A DNA stretch of 64,000 bases from Anaerolineae bacterium (GCA_022824365.1 JAJEAA010000002.1:124001-188000); one strand, 5' to 3'. Numbered from the stretch's first letter, positions 44,226 through 54,153 are shown. Notes: generated by a model from the sequence alone, not told the origin. Translations and numbers: made by a program.

Positions 44226-45320
44226 TTATTTCGCCGACTTCTCTCGGTTGCATTTGCGGCAGAGCATTTGACAGTTGGCTTCTTCTGTCTTGCCGCCTTC
44301 AGACCAAGGCGTTATGTGGTCGGCTTCCATATCAGAAATGTCAAACGACTTATCACATTTCTTGCATTTGCCCGCTTGCTTCTCATAAACGCGCTGCTTC
44401 ATGCCATCGGTAAAGGCGCGGATATTCAGATGCTTCTCTTCGCCAGTGAGTAGATAGGGATAAATCCCTCGTTGGCTCGTAACATCATCATCAAGGATAA
44501 GCCGTTGGGTGTCCGCTTCAATCCGCGCGGAGTCCAGGTCCGCGTCTTTGTAGGCATTGTATAAACTGCCCCAGTCGACGCCTTTCATGATTTTCACCCG
44601 TTTCTTGGTGAATGTCGATTCAATCCAGTCGATGACATCCATAAAGTAATCCCACAAAGGGGCGGCGCTTTTATCGTGCTGGTGAATGCCCATGTAATCT
44701 TTGATGTTGCCGTCGCTAATCCACTTGATAACCGTTTCGAGATGGGCTTGGCGATTCGGGGAGCCGCTCAAATAATCGCCGCCCAAGCCCGCGGAGGGAC
44801 CGCCTGTTTTGCTGAAATAGCGCTTGGCGTCGGATACCCATGGCCCCGAGTAAATCGCGTTGCGCAACTCTTGATTCGATAGCTGTTTCCCCGCGATATT
44901 GATGATCTTAAACCACTCCAGCTTTTCGCTAGGTTCACCACTGCACACATAGACCATCAGCTTGTAATTGAGTATCCGTTCCTTTACATCGGACGGTTGA
45001 TTGTCAAATCCAAGCCCCTCAAAGAAGAAGCCCGGCTTTTGCGCCACATATCGGGCGATTGATATTGTGCGTTGCTGGCCGTCGATGATCTCGAATCTTC
45101 CATCCGGTCGGTCGAACCAGTACATGACATTGAGCGGGAAACCCTTCAAAATGGAGTTAATTACAGCGTCGCGCTCCTTGGGATCGTAGATGAATTCGCG
45201 CTGAAAGGGCGGGCGAATATCCAGCTTGCCGCCGTAGCCGACCACGCCGCCCTCGCCGTCGTCATGGTAGCCCTTGACGAGATCGCGGACTGTGAGATCT
45301 GTCAGCAACTGGATTTTCAT
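44226..45320 (-). CDS. DUF262-HNH nuclease (GmrSD-like)
   Basis: The ATG at 45320 overlaps the TGA of the upstream membrane-protein gene as ATGA; an ATG four codons earlier (45332) is less likely, because the paralogous ORF at 46233 starts at the same residue. The 364-residue protein has an N-terminal DUF262 ParB-like domain (RPPFQREFIYD, then FEIIDGQQRTISIARY with the IDGQQR motif) and a C-terminal HNH domain (CKKCDKSF, MEADHITPWSEGG, CRKCNREK). GmrSD-type proteins hydrolyse nucleotides and cut modified or foreign DNA. In this operon it is the presumed effector nuclease, last of five coupled ORFs. Confidence 0.85.
   Translation of the reverse strand: MKIQLLTDLTVRDLVKGYHDDGEGGVVGYGGKLDIRPPFQREFIYDPKERDAVINSILKGFPLNVMYWFDRPDGRFEIIDGQQRTISIARYVAQKPGFFFEGLGFDNQPSDVKERILNYKLMVYVCSGEPSEKLEWFKIINIAGKQLSNQELRNAIYSGPWVSDAKRYFSKTGGPSAGLGGDYLSGSPNRQAHLETVIKWISDGNIKDYMGIHQHDKSAAPLWDYFMDVIDWIESTFTKKRVKIMKGVDWGSLYNAYKDADLDSARIEADTQRLILDDDVTSQRGIYPYLLTGEEKHLNIRAFTDGMKQRVYEKQAGKCKKCDKSFDISDMEADHITPWSEGGKTEEANCQMLCRKCNREKSAK
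45225..45294. repeat. direct repeat, DUF262 start, copy 1
   Basis: The first about 70 bases of the intact DUF262 gene are nearly identical over the CGACGGCGAGGGCGGCGTGG core to bases at 46141-46210. The match marks the paralogous start of the collapsed second DUF262 gene. Confidence 0.75.
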
Positions 45321-46057
45321 TGTTGTAACCATTCTGCGATTTGGATGATCGCTAATACAATAGATACCCAGAACGCTATTTTCCCAGCGTATTTTTCATA
45401 CCATGATGGCTCACATAACAACTCAAAAGCAGCATTTGTCATTACGTATCTGTCAAAGGTGTCTTCTTCAGTCTTTTCCGCATATCCTAATGCAACCATA
45501 GCATCTAGTAGCCACTCAGAGTCGCATTTTTCATTTATCCCTACAATACTAGAGTTCCGAGAAATGGGCTGTTCTATCCTGAACAAGAGATACCGCCATA
45601 ATCGACTTCTTCCAGGATTGTCATTTGTCATTCGAAGCTGAAGAAGTTGGTTATGACAGAAGAGCTCGTTTTCCCAATACCTGCTCAAAACTCCATGAGC
45701 GAGTTCCTTTGTAATAGTTTGGACATATGCAAAATAGTCTGTGTTTGTTGGTATGATATTATCGTCTAGAGCTAAGCGCCAAGACTCGTATTCAGCTTGG
45801 AATTTCGTTTTTTCTGGTGCAACGTACTTTACTTTATGTCTTTCTGCATACTTAATGACAGAATCATAGAAACGGGATGATATTAGGAAAATAGTCTTTG
45901 GCATTGGTGCATGATAGCTCTTAGAATAAGCGAGTATCTGTTCGTCACGCTTTAGTAGAAGAAATCCGTATTTTCCCAATGCTGTTCTATCGAGAAGTTC
46001 AGTGGGGTCATTTTCAAGATCAATGATCTCTAGTTCTGGGTCTGGTATAAGTTTCAT
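45317..46057 (-). CDS. unknown protein with C-terminal membrane helix
   Basis: I do not recognise this 246-residue protein. It has a soluble N-terminal part (KYGFLLLKRDEQILAYSK, FLISSRFYDSVIKY), a middle with many aromatic residues, and one C-terminal transmembrane helix (KIAFWVSIVLAIIQIAEWL) right at the end, so most of it probably faces the cytoplasm. Its A/T content appears higher than its neighbours. ATGA overlaps join it to the chimeric ORF upstream and the DUF262-HNH gene downstream, so it is an integral part of the module. A membrane-anchored sensor or regulator is one possibility. Confidence 0.75.
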   Translation of the reverse strand: MKLIPDPELEIIDLENDPTELLDRTALGKYGFLLLKRDEQILAYSKSYHAPMPKTIFLISSRFYDSVIKYAERHKVKYVAPEKTKFQAEYESWRLALDDNIIPTNTDYFAYVQTITKELAHGVLSRYWENELFCHNQLLQLRMTNDNPGRSRLWRYLLFRIEQPISRNSSIVGINEKCDSEWLLDAMVALGYAEKTEEDTFDRYVMTNAAFELLCEPSWYEKYAGKIAFWVSIVLAIIQIAEWLQQ

Positions 46058-46233
46058 CCTATTAGCGCCATTTTCTGCCTCTTGTTGCGAATAATGATCC
46101 GCGCGTATTTTCTGTCGCCTCTGTCATAGAATCTGCCGAGCTTGCCCCCGTAGCCGACCACGCCGCCCTCGCCGTCGTCATGGTTGCCGGCGACGAGGTC
46201 GAGGACGGTGAGGTCACGCAATTCGATTTTCAT
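46054..46233 (-). pseudogene. chimeric DUF262 / methyltransferase remnant ORF
   Basis: This 59-residue ORF is not in the usual size range. Its first 32 residues repeat the start of the DUF262 protein (MKIELRDLTVLDLVAG against MKIQLLTDLTVRDLVKG, then HDDGEGGVVGYGGKL in both). The next 27 residues (RFYDRGDRKYARIIIRN, then KRQKMALIG) resemble the C-terminus of the EcoRI-family methyltransferase nearby (IDGKRKYRRIVMRRRKLA). It overlaps the 155-residue gene by 20 bases upstream and the 246-residue gene as ATGA downstream. The best explanation is an in-frame deletion fusing the start of a lost DUF262 gene to the end of a lost methyltransferase gene. Confidence 0.75.
46141..46210. repeat. direct repeat, DUF262 start, copy 2
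   Basis: Copy within the chimeric ORF, differing from copy 1 at only a few bases over the central 45 and at more toward the codons for LTVLDLVAG. Confidence 0.75.
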
Positions 46234-46681
46234 GGGCGTACTCTATTAGTTCTTTTCTTGACATTCCAAGCCAGCCGTCCGGGTACTTTGCGAAGCTTTT
46301 ATAAGGCTTAAGGACATAGGCTTCCATGTTTTTCTCGTAGTAAACTCTGTCGCCCTCTTTCCGTTTGTAGGTAAGACTTAGCAAGCTCGGGTTGAAAAAA
46401 CGGGTAATGTAGTTCATGCATCTTTTATATTTTTGGGGCTCGGAATCTATATGCACGACGAGCTCGAATGCTTCAACTCTACCCGTCTTCACGTCGATAG
46501 GGCTGCGAATCTCTCCTCTTTCCTCGTCGTGGGCGAAGACTGTGACGCGACTAAGTACGTCCCTTTCCCACTTCCGCAAATCATGGGCTTGGTAGAGTGC
46601 TTTAAGGCCGCCAGTTCCAACAGTGCCTAGAAACCAGCCCAGGATTGTGTACCAAACTTCGGAGGGAACTTGTTCCATCAT
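46214..46681 (-). CDS. unknown protein with N-terminal membrane helix
   Basis: A 155-residue protein I do not recognise. A hydrophobic segment (WYTILGWFLGTVGTGGL, about residues 10-26) near the start is followed by a soluble, charged domain (ERGEIRSPIDVKTGRVEAFE, EGDRVYYEKNMEAYVLK). Its ATG overlaps the methyltransferase stop as ATGA (46678-46681), so it is co-translated with it. It occupies the same place after a methyltransferase as the 246-residue protein does after the methyltransferase remnant. It probably anchors or senses something at the membrane. Confidence 0.7.
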   Translation of the reverse strand: MMEQVPSEVWYTILGWFLGTVGTGGLKALYQAHDLRKWERDVLSRVTVFAHDEERGEIRSPIDVKTGRVEAFELVVHIDSEPQKYKRCMNYITRFFNPSLLSLTYKRKEGDRVYYEKNMEAYVLKPYKSFAKYPDGWLGMSRKELIEYAHENRIA

Positions 46682-47682
46682 GCTAGTTTCCTGCGTCGCA
46701 TTACGATCCTGCGATATTTCCGCTTCCCGTCGATCTTAAACATGCTGTCTCCCGCGCCACTGTCTCTAAGAAGTATCCAACACAACCCGTCAATCTCAAA
46801 TTGGTCCGGATTGTATTTGTTCAAGAAGGTAATTGGCACGCCCATTGCGCCGTCCCAATCTCTCGGAATATTCGCGACCTTTGACACTTCAATCGCATCG
46901 TAGTTGTCGTAATGAGGGTATTCCTCGGGCGAGTAGCTCTTATACAAAATCAGTTCTTCGTGCCTTTGCCGGTAGTCCAGATTGGTATACCAGGATGCGC
47001 TGCCCAACCTTCCGTAAACAACGCCATCTACGATCCTGTATGCGCTGCCCTCTTTCTTCGTCGCCACCAGTTCTTTGGCATAATCTTCTGGAACATCAAA
47101 CAGCATGTCCTTTCCGCGAGGCGTGATGCCAAGCCACAATTTGTTGTCTTTAATCAAGGGGAATATCTCTTTATAGGTAATCGCGTTCTGATGACCGACT
47201 ATCAGAAACTTCTTGTCATATTCAATCAACTGCGCCACATATTCGCGGAACAGCGAAAAGGGCGGGTTTGTCACCACAATATCAGCCTGTTTGAGCAGCT
47301 CGATACATTCCGCGCTTCTGAAATCGCCATCGCCTTGGAGATAGTGTATGCCGATGTCTTCGACTGACGGAACGCCGGTCTCGTTCTCTGTCCCGTCGTA
47401 TTCCAGCCAGATTGCCTTTTCCGCATCGTGCTGGCTGAACATATCCATTTGCTGGTTCTTGTAGCAAGTCGTAATCAGTTTCTCTAAGCCGAGCACGCGG
47501 AAGTTGTAGGCGAAGTAATGAAAGAAATTGCTCACTCGCGGATCATCGCAGTTGCAATAGACTACCTTGCCGCGAAAGTGCTCGCTGTAATGACGGAGTT
47601 CATTCTCTATATCGACAAGCTGAGTGTAGAACTCGTCTTTCTTGTTGGACTTCGCTTTGTGCAGGTTTCGGTTCGCCGACAT
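46678..47682 (-). CDS. EcoRI-family adenine-specific DNA methyltransferase
   Basis: A 334-residue enzyme of the EcoRI methylase family (PF13651 type). The signature opening MSANRNLHKAKSNKKDEFYT and YCNCDDPRVSNFFHYF, then DIVVTNPPFSLFREYV (NPPF catalytic motif for N6-adenine), match that family. It methylates adenine in a specific DNA site and would protect host DNA from the DUF262-HNH nuclease encoded downstream. GGAAA-type bases precede the ATG. It begins the minus-strand module of five coupled ORFs. Confidence 0.88.
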   Translation of the reverse strand: MSANRNLHKAKSNKKDEFYTQLVDIENELRHYSEHFRGKVVYCNCDDPRVSNFFHYFAYNFRVLGLEKLITTCYKNQQMDMFSQHDAEKAIWLEYDGTENETGVPSVEDIGIHYLQGDGDFRSAECIELLKQADIVVTNPPFSLFREYVAQLIEYDKKFLIVGHQNAITYKEIFPLIKDNKLWLGITPRGKDMLFDVPEDYAKELVATKKEGSAYRIVDGVVYGRLGSASWYTNLDYRQRHEELILYKSYSPEEYPHYDNYDAIEVSKVANIPRDWDGAMGVPITFLNKYNPDQFEIDGLCWILLRDSGAGDSMFKIDGKRKYRRIVMRRRKLA

Positions 47683-47716
47683 TTTTCCTCTCGCAGGCGC
47701 TAAACCGCATAATCCC

Positions 47717-48901
<1,185 letters not shown>

Positions 48902-48987
48902 GTGCTTCTCCTCACTTTCGCGTCCGCCCGCTCTATGACATACTTTTCGGCGGATTCTGACCAACTCTCGATTTTTCCTACCCAGCC

Positions 48988-51375
48988 TCAATTCCGCAGC
49001 GGCTTGTTCGTCTGCAACATGTGCATGATGCGCTCCTGCGTCTTCGTCTCCATGATCAAGCTCAGAAACGCTTCCCGCTCCAGATTCAACAGAAACTGCT
49101 GATCCACCCACTGCGGTTCCGCCAGCGCCGCGCCCGTCAAGATGTAAGCCAACTTCCGCGCGATCAGAGCATCATGCTCGCTGGCATAACCTGCCTCCAA
49201 GAAGCCCGCCACGCCGAGCAACAAAGCGGCATGAGCATCACGACCGGCAGCGTAAACCGGCTCCGGCGGCCGCGGAATGGCGGTTTCGCTCATAGCCAGA
49301 GCCTGCTTCTTCGCCTCGCCCAGCAGATGCGCGCGGTTCATCACGACCTTGTCCGACTCAGCCAGCAAGCCCAGGGCCTTGGCTTCTTTGGCGCTGCCGC
49401 TCACCTTGGCCATCGCTATCGTCTCGAAGGCTTTCTGCAAGCCCGCCAGCACATCGTCCGCGCCGCCGCGCGCGAGCGGATTGACCAACCGCCGCGTCAT
49501 CTCCTTGCAGCCGCCGCCCGCCGGGACCAAGCCGACGCCGACCTCAACCAAGCCCATATACAACTCGATATGGGCCACGACAGCCGTCCCCGACATCACC
49601 AGTTCCGCGCCCCCGCCCAGCGCCATATTATGCGCGGCGACCACAACCGGTTTTGGCGCGTATCGCAAAGCCTGCGTCAAATCCTGCAGGCTGACCAGCG
49701 CCTTCTCAATGCCCTCCAAACCAGCCATCAACGCCGCCGGATCCAGGTTCGCCCCGATAGAAAAGCGCTCGCCATCATTGCCGATCACCAGCGCCTTGTA
49801 GTCGTCTCGCGCCAGCATATCCAGCGCCTGCCAGCCGGACTCGACCAGACCCGGCGTGACGGTATTCTGCTTGGTATTGAACTCCCACAGCAGAGCGCCG
49901 TCGCCCATATCGTAGATCCTGCCATCGCCATTGCTGTAAACTTCGGCGTCGGACGCGCGCAAATCGGCAATCGCGATCTCACGCGGGTCCCGAGCCAGCG
50001 GCCGATAATCGCGCTCTTGCGGACTGTAGAAACCCGTGACCTTGCCCTGCGCGTCCCGTTGATAAAAGGTCGCATGCCCGTCGGCGAGCATCGCCTTGAC
50101 CCAATCCGCCACTGGATAGCCATCAGCCTCGAAGCGCTCAATCGTCTCCGCCACGCCGATGGCATCCCAAATCTCGAAAGGTCCCATCTGATGCGCGAAA
50201 CCCCACTTTTGCGCGTTGTCCACATTGACGATGGTATCGGTCACTTCCGGCACGCGGTTGGAGGCGTAGGCCAGCAGGAAGGCGTGCAGGTGATAGAGGT
50301 ATTGCCCGGCGCGGTCATCGGCGTTGATCAGCAGCCGAATGCGTTCGCCCAGCGGCTCTACCTTGCGGTACTGCCCGACAGAATCAAAACGCGGTTTGCT
50401 CGGCGGCTCATACTCCAGCGTATCCAGGTTGAGCGCCCACAGTTCTTTCTTCCCGCCATCGCGCCGCATGTGGTAAAAACCTCGGCCCGTCTTGCGTCCC
50501 AGCCAACCGCGCTCCAGCAATTCATCCGATAGCGCGGCATTCTTCTCGTGCATCAGCAACTCGCGCGCCGGGTCGTCAGGAATCGCATGATAAAGATTGC
50601 GCGCCACGCCGACGGCGATATCAAAGCCGACCAGATCATTGAGGTTAAAGGTCGCGGTCTTGGGGCGTCCGATCAGAGGACCGGTCAGCGCGTCAACTTC
50701 TTCCACCGTGTAACCATGGTCGAGCGCGTAATTTGTCGCCTGCATGCCCGACATCGACATGAAGCGATTGCCGATGAAGTTCGGCGTATCGTTGCAAAGC
50801 ACCGTGCCCTTACCCAAAGTCTCGGCGCCGAAGCGCATCATGAAGTCGACGATCTCGCGATCGCTGCCGGCATGCGGGATGATCTCCAGCAAGCGCAGAT
50901 AGCGCGGTGGATTGAAGAAATGCGTCCCGAGAAAGCGGCGCGTGAACTCCGGCGGCAAGCCCTCGGCGATGCTGGAAATGGGAATACCGGATGTATTTGT
51001 CGTCACGATGGCATCGTCACGTACGACATCGACCAGCCGCTTCATCAAACCGCGCTTGATATCAAGATTCTCCACGATAACTTCAATGACCCAGTCGGCA
51101 TCCGCTGCCTGATGCAAGTCGTCTTCGGTGTTGCCGATGCGGATATTCCCCAAGTCATCGGCGCTGAAAAGCTGCGGCGGCCGGCTTCTGCCCAGCGCCT
51201 TGAGATTGCGCGCCACAATCGCGTTGCGGACCTTTGCTCCATCCCCGGGCGATGTGTCCGCGGGCGGAATATCCAGCAGCAGCGTTTTGATGCCGACGCC
51301 AGCCAAGAGCGAGGCGATGCCCCCGCCCATCGTGCCCGAGCCAATCACAGCCGCGCTTTTGATCTGAAAGCCCAT
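48988..51375 (-). CDS. fadN: 3-hydroxyacyl-CoA dehydrogenase/enoyl-CoA hydratase, FadN-like
   Basis: The ATG at 51375 (MGFQIKSAAVIGSGTMGGGI) is preferred to the extension to 51471, which overlaps the SDR gene. The 795-residue fusion has an NAD-binding and dehydrogenase half first (GSGTMGGGIASLLAG, GTHFFNPPRYLRLLEIIP, KDLVGFDIAVG-like NLNDLVGFD) and a crotonase half last (IGANLDPAALMAG, AHNMALGGGAELVM, ELYMGLVEVGVGLVPAGGG). The order fits FadN rather than FadB. It hydrates enoyl-CoA and oxidises 3-hydroxyacyl-CoA, feeding the thiolase encoded next. Confidence 0.9.
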   Translation of the reverse strand: MGFQIKSAAVIGSGTMGGGIASLLAGVGIKTLLLDIPPADTSPGDGAKVRNAIVARNLKALGRSRPPQLFSADDLGNIRIGNTEDDLHQAADADWVIEVIVENLDIKRGLMKRLVDVVRDDAIVTTNTSGIPISSIAEGLPPEFTRRFLGTHFFNPPRYLRLLEIIPHAGSDREIVDFMMRFGAETLGKGTVLCNDTPNFIGNRFMSMSGMQATNYALDHGYTVEEVDALTGPLIGRPKTATFNLNDLVGFDIAVGVARNLYHAIPDDPARELLMHEKNAALSDELLERGWLGRKTGRGFYHMRRDGGKKELWALNLDTLEYEPPSKPRFDSVGQYRKVEPLGERIRLLINADDRAGQYLYHLHAFLLAYASNRVPEVTDTIVNVDNAQKWGFAHQMGPFEIWDAIGVAETIERFEADGYPVADWVKAMLADGHATFYQRDAQGKVTGFYSPQERDYRPLARDPREIAIADLRASDAEVYSNGDGRIYDMGDGALLWEFNTKQNTVTPGLVESGWQALDMLARDDYKALVIGNDGERFSIGANLDPAALMAGLEGIEKALVSLQDLTQALRYAPKPVVVAAHNMALGGGAELVMSGTAVVAHIELYMGLVEVGVGLVPAGGGCKEMTRRLVNPLARGGADDVLAGLQKAFETIAMAKVSGSAKEAKALGLLAESDKVVMNRAHLLGEAKKQALAMSETAIPRPPEPVYAAGRDAHAALLLGVAGFLEAGYASEHDALIARKLAYILTGAALAEPQWVDQQFLLNLEREAFLSLIMETKTQERIMHMLQTNKPLRN

Positions 51376-51406
51376 GAATGCCGTCACCCTTTCTGAGGCT
51401 GAAGAC

Positions 51407-52111
51407 CTACCAGTCCAACTCCGTGCCATCATAACGGTAAAAGTTGCCGTTATCTGAAGCGCCAAGCCCATCGATGACCGTGAGCAAAGCGCTCGCCGAT
51501 TCTTCCGGCGCTAGACTTGCCGCCGATCCTCCCATATCCGTCCGCACCCAGCCAGGCGCCATAGTCACCGTCGTAATGCCCGCCATCGCCTCATCAAAAG
51601 CGAGGACGCGCGCCGCCATATTCATCGCCGCCTTGCTCATGCGATAGGCGTAGGCGCTGCCATCGGCGCGAGCCAGGGAGCCCAAGCCCGACGAAATCAT
51701 CACCACGCGCGGATTGTCGCCTTTCTTCAATAGCTCGCGACAGGCTTGCGTCACGATCAGCGAACTGACGGCGTTTGTACTAATCACATGGCTGACTTCA
51801 CTTGACGTCAGCTTCCCCATGATTCGAGCGTGGTCGTCGCCGCTGATGCCCGCATTGTTGATAAGCGCGTCCAAAGCGCCCGTGCCCGCTCTAAGCGCGT
51901 CGGCAGCCCGATTGATGGACGCCTCGTCTGTGACGTCCATTTGCAGGACGCGGAGTCGCTCGAAGTTTGTCTCAGCCAGGGCATTCAACTCCGCCGCGCC
52001 TGCCGGATTCCGACAAGATGCGAAAACGCGACTATTGCCCTTGGCTAGATATTTTTTAGTCAGCGCGCGGCCGATGCCGCGGTTCGCGCCTGTGATGAGT
52101 ACGTTTTGCAT
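51407..52111 (-). CDS. short-chain dehydrogenase, C-factor/CsgA-like
   Basis: A 234-residue SDR with ITGANRGIGRALTKKYL, NNAGISG, VMISSGLGS and YRMSK at the catalytic Tyr/Lys. Short C-factor-type SDRs of this length often act as carbonyl reductases. It lies between the Mrr gene and the FadN-like gene on the same strand; a reduction step linked to acyl-CoA or aldehyde metabolism is plausible. The gap to the Mrr stop is 41 bases. Confidence 0.88.
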   Translation of the reverse strand: MQNVLITGANRGIGRALTKKYLAKGNSRVFASCRNPAGAAELNALAETNFERLRVLQMDVTDEASINRAADALRAGTGALDALINNAGISGDDHARIMGKLTSSEVSHVISTNAVSSLIVTQACRELLKKGDNPRVVMISSGLGSLARADGSAYAYRMSKAAMNMAARVLAFDEAMAGITTVTMAPGWVRTDMGGSAASLAPEESASALLTVIDGLGASDNGNFYRYDGTELDW

Positions 52112-52131
52112 GAGTTGTCTCGTTATCCTTA

Positions 52132-52154
52132 ATTGATTGTCGATAGTCGATCTT
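52132..52154. repeat. inverted-repeat element flanking Mrr/TetR, left
   Basis: AATTGATTGTCGATAGTCGAT here matches, inverted and at 17 of 21 bases, the palindromic element at 54375-54402. Confidence 0.4.
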
Positions 52155-53325
52155 ACTGGGCGTCGCTTCCATCTTCCGTTTCAAATTGGCTCAGGCTTTC
52201 GCCGTCAAACTCAAGTATTCTTATTTCGCGTCTGCGGATGCCGATGTTGTGTTCTACAAGCAAATCTAACAGAGTTTCCCCATCAATGAGGGTTATGGGA
52301 GCGACGCCCTTTTCAAACGCTGCCTCTTGCGCCCCTTTTGTGAAACCACTGGTTGTTATGATTGTGGCTCGAACCGCGTCAAAGCGATGGAGAGATCCTC
52401 TAAGGCTGTCCAGAATACCCCGCCCGACATTCGATTGCTGACGCTTGACCTGTATGACTTCGCGGACACGACTAATACCAAGCTCGATATCGCCAACGAC
52501 GTCAACGCCTTTGTCATTACTAGGCGCGGTCACTACAACACCGTCATAGCCCATTTCATTCAGCAGACGCTCGATAAGATGCTCAAACTTGTAGGGATTC
52601 ATTGACTGTAAGAACTCGGCAAGCTGCTGGCGCGCCTTCGCGTTGCTGCTCTGGCTAAGTCTCGCTATTGCAGGATTGGACGCGTCGCCCCCAATTACGG
52701 CGCCGTGACGACCAAGGTGCTCGAGGCCCATGTGAGTTACCTGGTAGGAATGTCCGCTCTTGTCTATGAGCCTGCGATCGACAAGATTGTTGAGTCTATA
52801 GATGAGGCTCGAGATAATCGAGGAGTCAGCTGCGTAGGTTGTTTGGGCGCGGCAGAACTCGGCATAACGGTCTTCAAAATCACGACGCCGCCCAGGCCCC
52901 TTAGCGGCGACTTCAGACAACACCAATAGCAAACCATCGTAGTCATCCATTTCTGCCAAGACGTCTTCATTGCCAGCGACAAACCTCTTACCACGTTCAG
53001 TAAGCTGTATGACGCCGTTTTGAATAGACGACAATTTGTGGATTTTACACAGGTAGTAGGGTCCAAATGTATGACGCGGATTGACGAGGTGATCAGAATG
53101 CCGCCAAAAACGGAGCGCCAGGTCACGACTATCATCGGTCAGTAATCGCGGTATCCAATCTTCCGGTTCTTTCCAGTTAAATGGATCTTTGGGACTACGG
53201 ATATGCTCGTAGATTGCTTTTTCCATAGTTCTATACTGAAATTCACTTACGCCGTCTATGATTTGAAGAAAGCGCCGTCCAATTTCGTATGGCGGCAAAT
53301 CTGCCGTAAGTTGCCTTCTTTCCAT
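52153..53325 (-). CDS. Mrr-family restriction endonuclease
   Basis: The ATG at 53325 overlaps the TetR stop by one base (TAATG) with GGAAAGGAACGG upstream. The 390-residue protein has an N-terminal winged-helix part (Mrr_N type: LPPYEIGRRFLQIIDG and IVQLTERGKRF-like VIQLTERGKRF) and a C-terminal PD-(D/E)xK nuclease: YKFEHLIERLLNEMGYDG, NDKGVDVVGDI with the aspartate and VIQVKRQ with the catalytic lysine. Mrr-type enzymes cut methylated DNA. No modification enzyme is adjacent, as expected for a type IV system. Its coupling to TetR is unusual. Confidence 0.85.
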   Translation of the reverse strand: MERRQLTADLPPYEIGRRFLQIIDGVSEFQYRTMEKAIYEHIRSPKDPFNWKEPEDWIPRLLTDDSRDLALRFWRHSDHLVNPRHTFGPYYLCKIHKLSSIQNGVIQLTERGKRFVAGNEDVLAEMDDYDGLLLVLSEVAAKGPGRRRDFEDRYAEFCRAQTTYAADSSIISSLIYRLNNLVDRRLIDKSGHSYQVTHMGLEHLGRHGAVIGGDASNPAIARLSQSSNAKARQQLAEFLQSMNPYKFEHLIERLLNEMGYDGVVVTAPSNDKGVDVVGDIELGISRVREVIQVKRQQSNVGRGILDSLRGSLHRFDAVRATIITTSGFTKGAQEAAFEKGVAPITLIDGETLLDLLVEHNIGIRRREIRILEFDGESLSQFETEDGSDAQ

Positions 53326-53972
53326 TAGCCGTTCCTTTCCCCCAACGCCGCCAGCCAGGTATCCACCATCACATCCGCCACCGCCTCGCCCGATAGCCGA
53401 CCGCCCTCCTTGAACCACACGCCCACCCAGTTATGCGCGCCCAGCATCGCCTTGGTCACGATCGCCGCGTCCACCTCGCGGAACTCGCCCGACTCTATCC
53501 CGGCCCGCACAATATTGCGAAACAAACCCTCAAAATAATCGCGCCGGGCAAAGAACTGATTCCGCCGCGCCACAAATTCTCTCGTAAAACTCTCGTCGCT
53601 ATTCTTCGCGCCGACGCTCACATTGAGCAACGCGCGGATTTCGAAGACCATCGCCGCGCCCACCGCCACGTTGCCCGTCACGCTGACGACATGCGAGCGA
53701 ATCATTGCGCTCAGCTTTTCGACGCAGGACCGGTCGGAAGCGTCAATTCTTTCCAGTTTGTCGATGGTGAGGTCCAGCCCGACTTCAAGCACATTTAGCA
53801 AGAGAAAATCTTTATTCTTGAAATGATGATACAAACTAGCGGCAGTTAAATTGACCTGCGCCGCAATGTCTTTCATCGTCGTCGCTTCATAGCCGTTGCG
53901 GTGCAGGACCTCCGCCGCCGCCCACAAGATGTCTTCGCGGTCGACGGATTGATCAGCCGGTTTTCTTGCCAA
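53325..53972 (-). CDS. TetR-family transcriptional regulator
   Basis: A 215-residue repressor. The N-terminal helix-turn-helix reads ILWAAAEVLHRNGYEATTMK then DIAAQVNLTAASLYHHFKNK, followed by an all-helical ligand domain. TetR repressors of this type (for example FadR of Bacillus or Thermus) often control beta-oxidation genes, and this one heads an operon Mrr, SDR, FadN, FadA. Binding of acyl-CoA is therefore a reasonable guess. No operator palindrome was confirmed. Confidence 0.85.
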   Translation of the reverse strand: MARKPADQSVDREDILWAAAEVLHRNGYEATTMKDIAAQVNLTAASLYHHFKNKDFLLLNVLEVGLDLTIDKLERIDASDRSCVEKLSAMIRSHVVSVTGNVAVGAAMVFEIRALLNVSVGAKNSDESFTREFVARRNQFFARRDYFEGLFRNIVRAGIESGEFREVDAAIVTKAMLGAHNWVGVWFKEGGRLSGEAVADVMVDTWLAALGERNG

Positions 53973-54153
53973 GCCTGCGCTCCTTCACGCCGATGACGGC
54001 GCCCAAGAATCAAATGACTGTTCGATTATAGGGGAGCGGACTAAGGCATTCAAGCGGCTTAATTTCGCGCTTGCCAGCGCCCGTCTCTCACTCGACCAGG
54101 GCGCCCCATGCCCGCTTGCTTCAATCTCGAGTTTCAGACCTTGAGCAATTCTG

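Noticed and set aside
48902-49111. N-terminal extension of the thiolase
   Set aside because: It runs antisense over the end of the FadN-like gene; the ATG at 48901 has an SD and matches family length.
49021-50532. 503-residue plus-strand frame opposite the FadN-like gene
   Set aside because: Long only because codon use leaves the antisense frame open; the composition is rich in Arg, Gln and His and has no domain.
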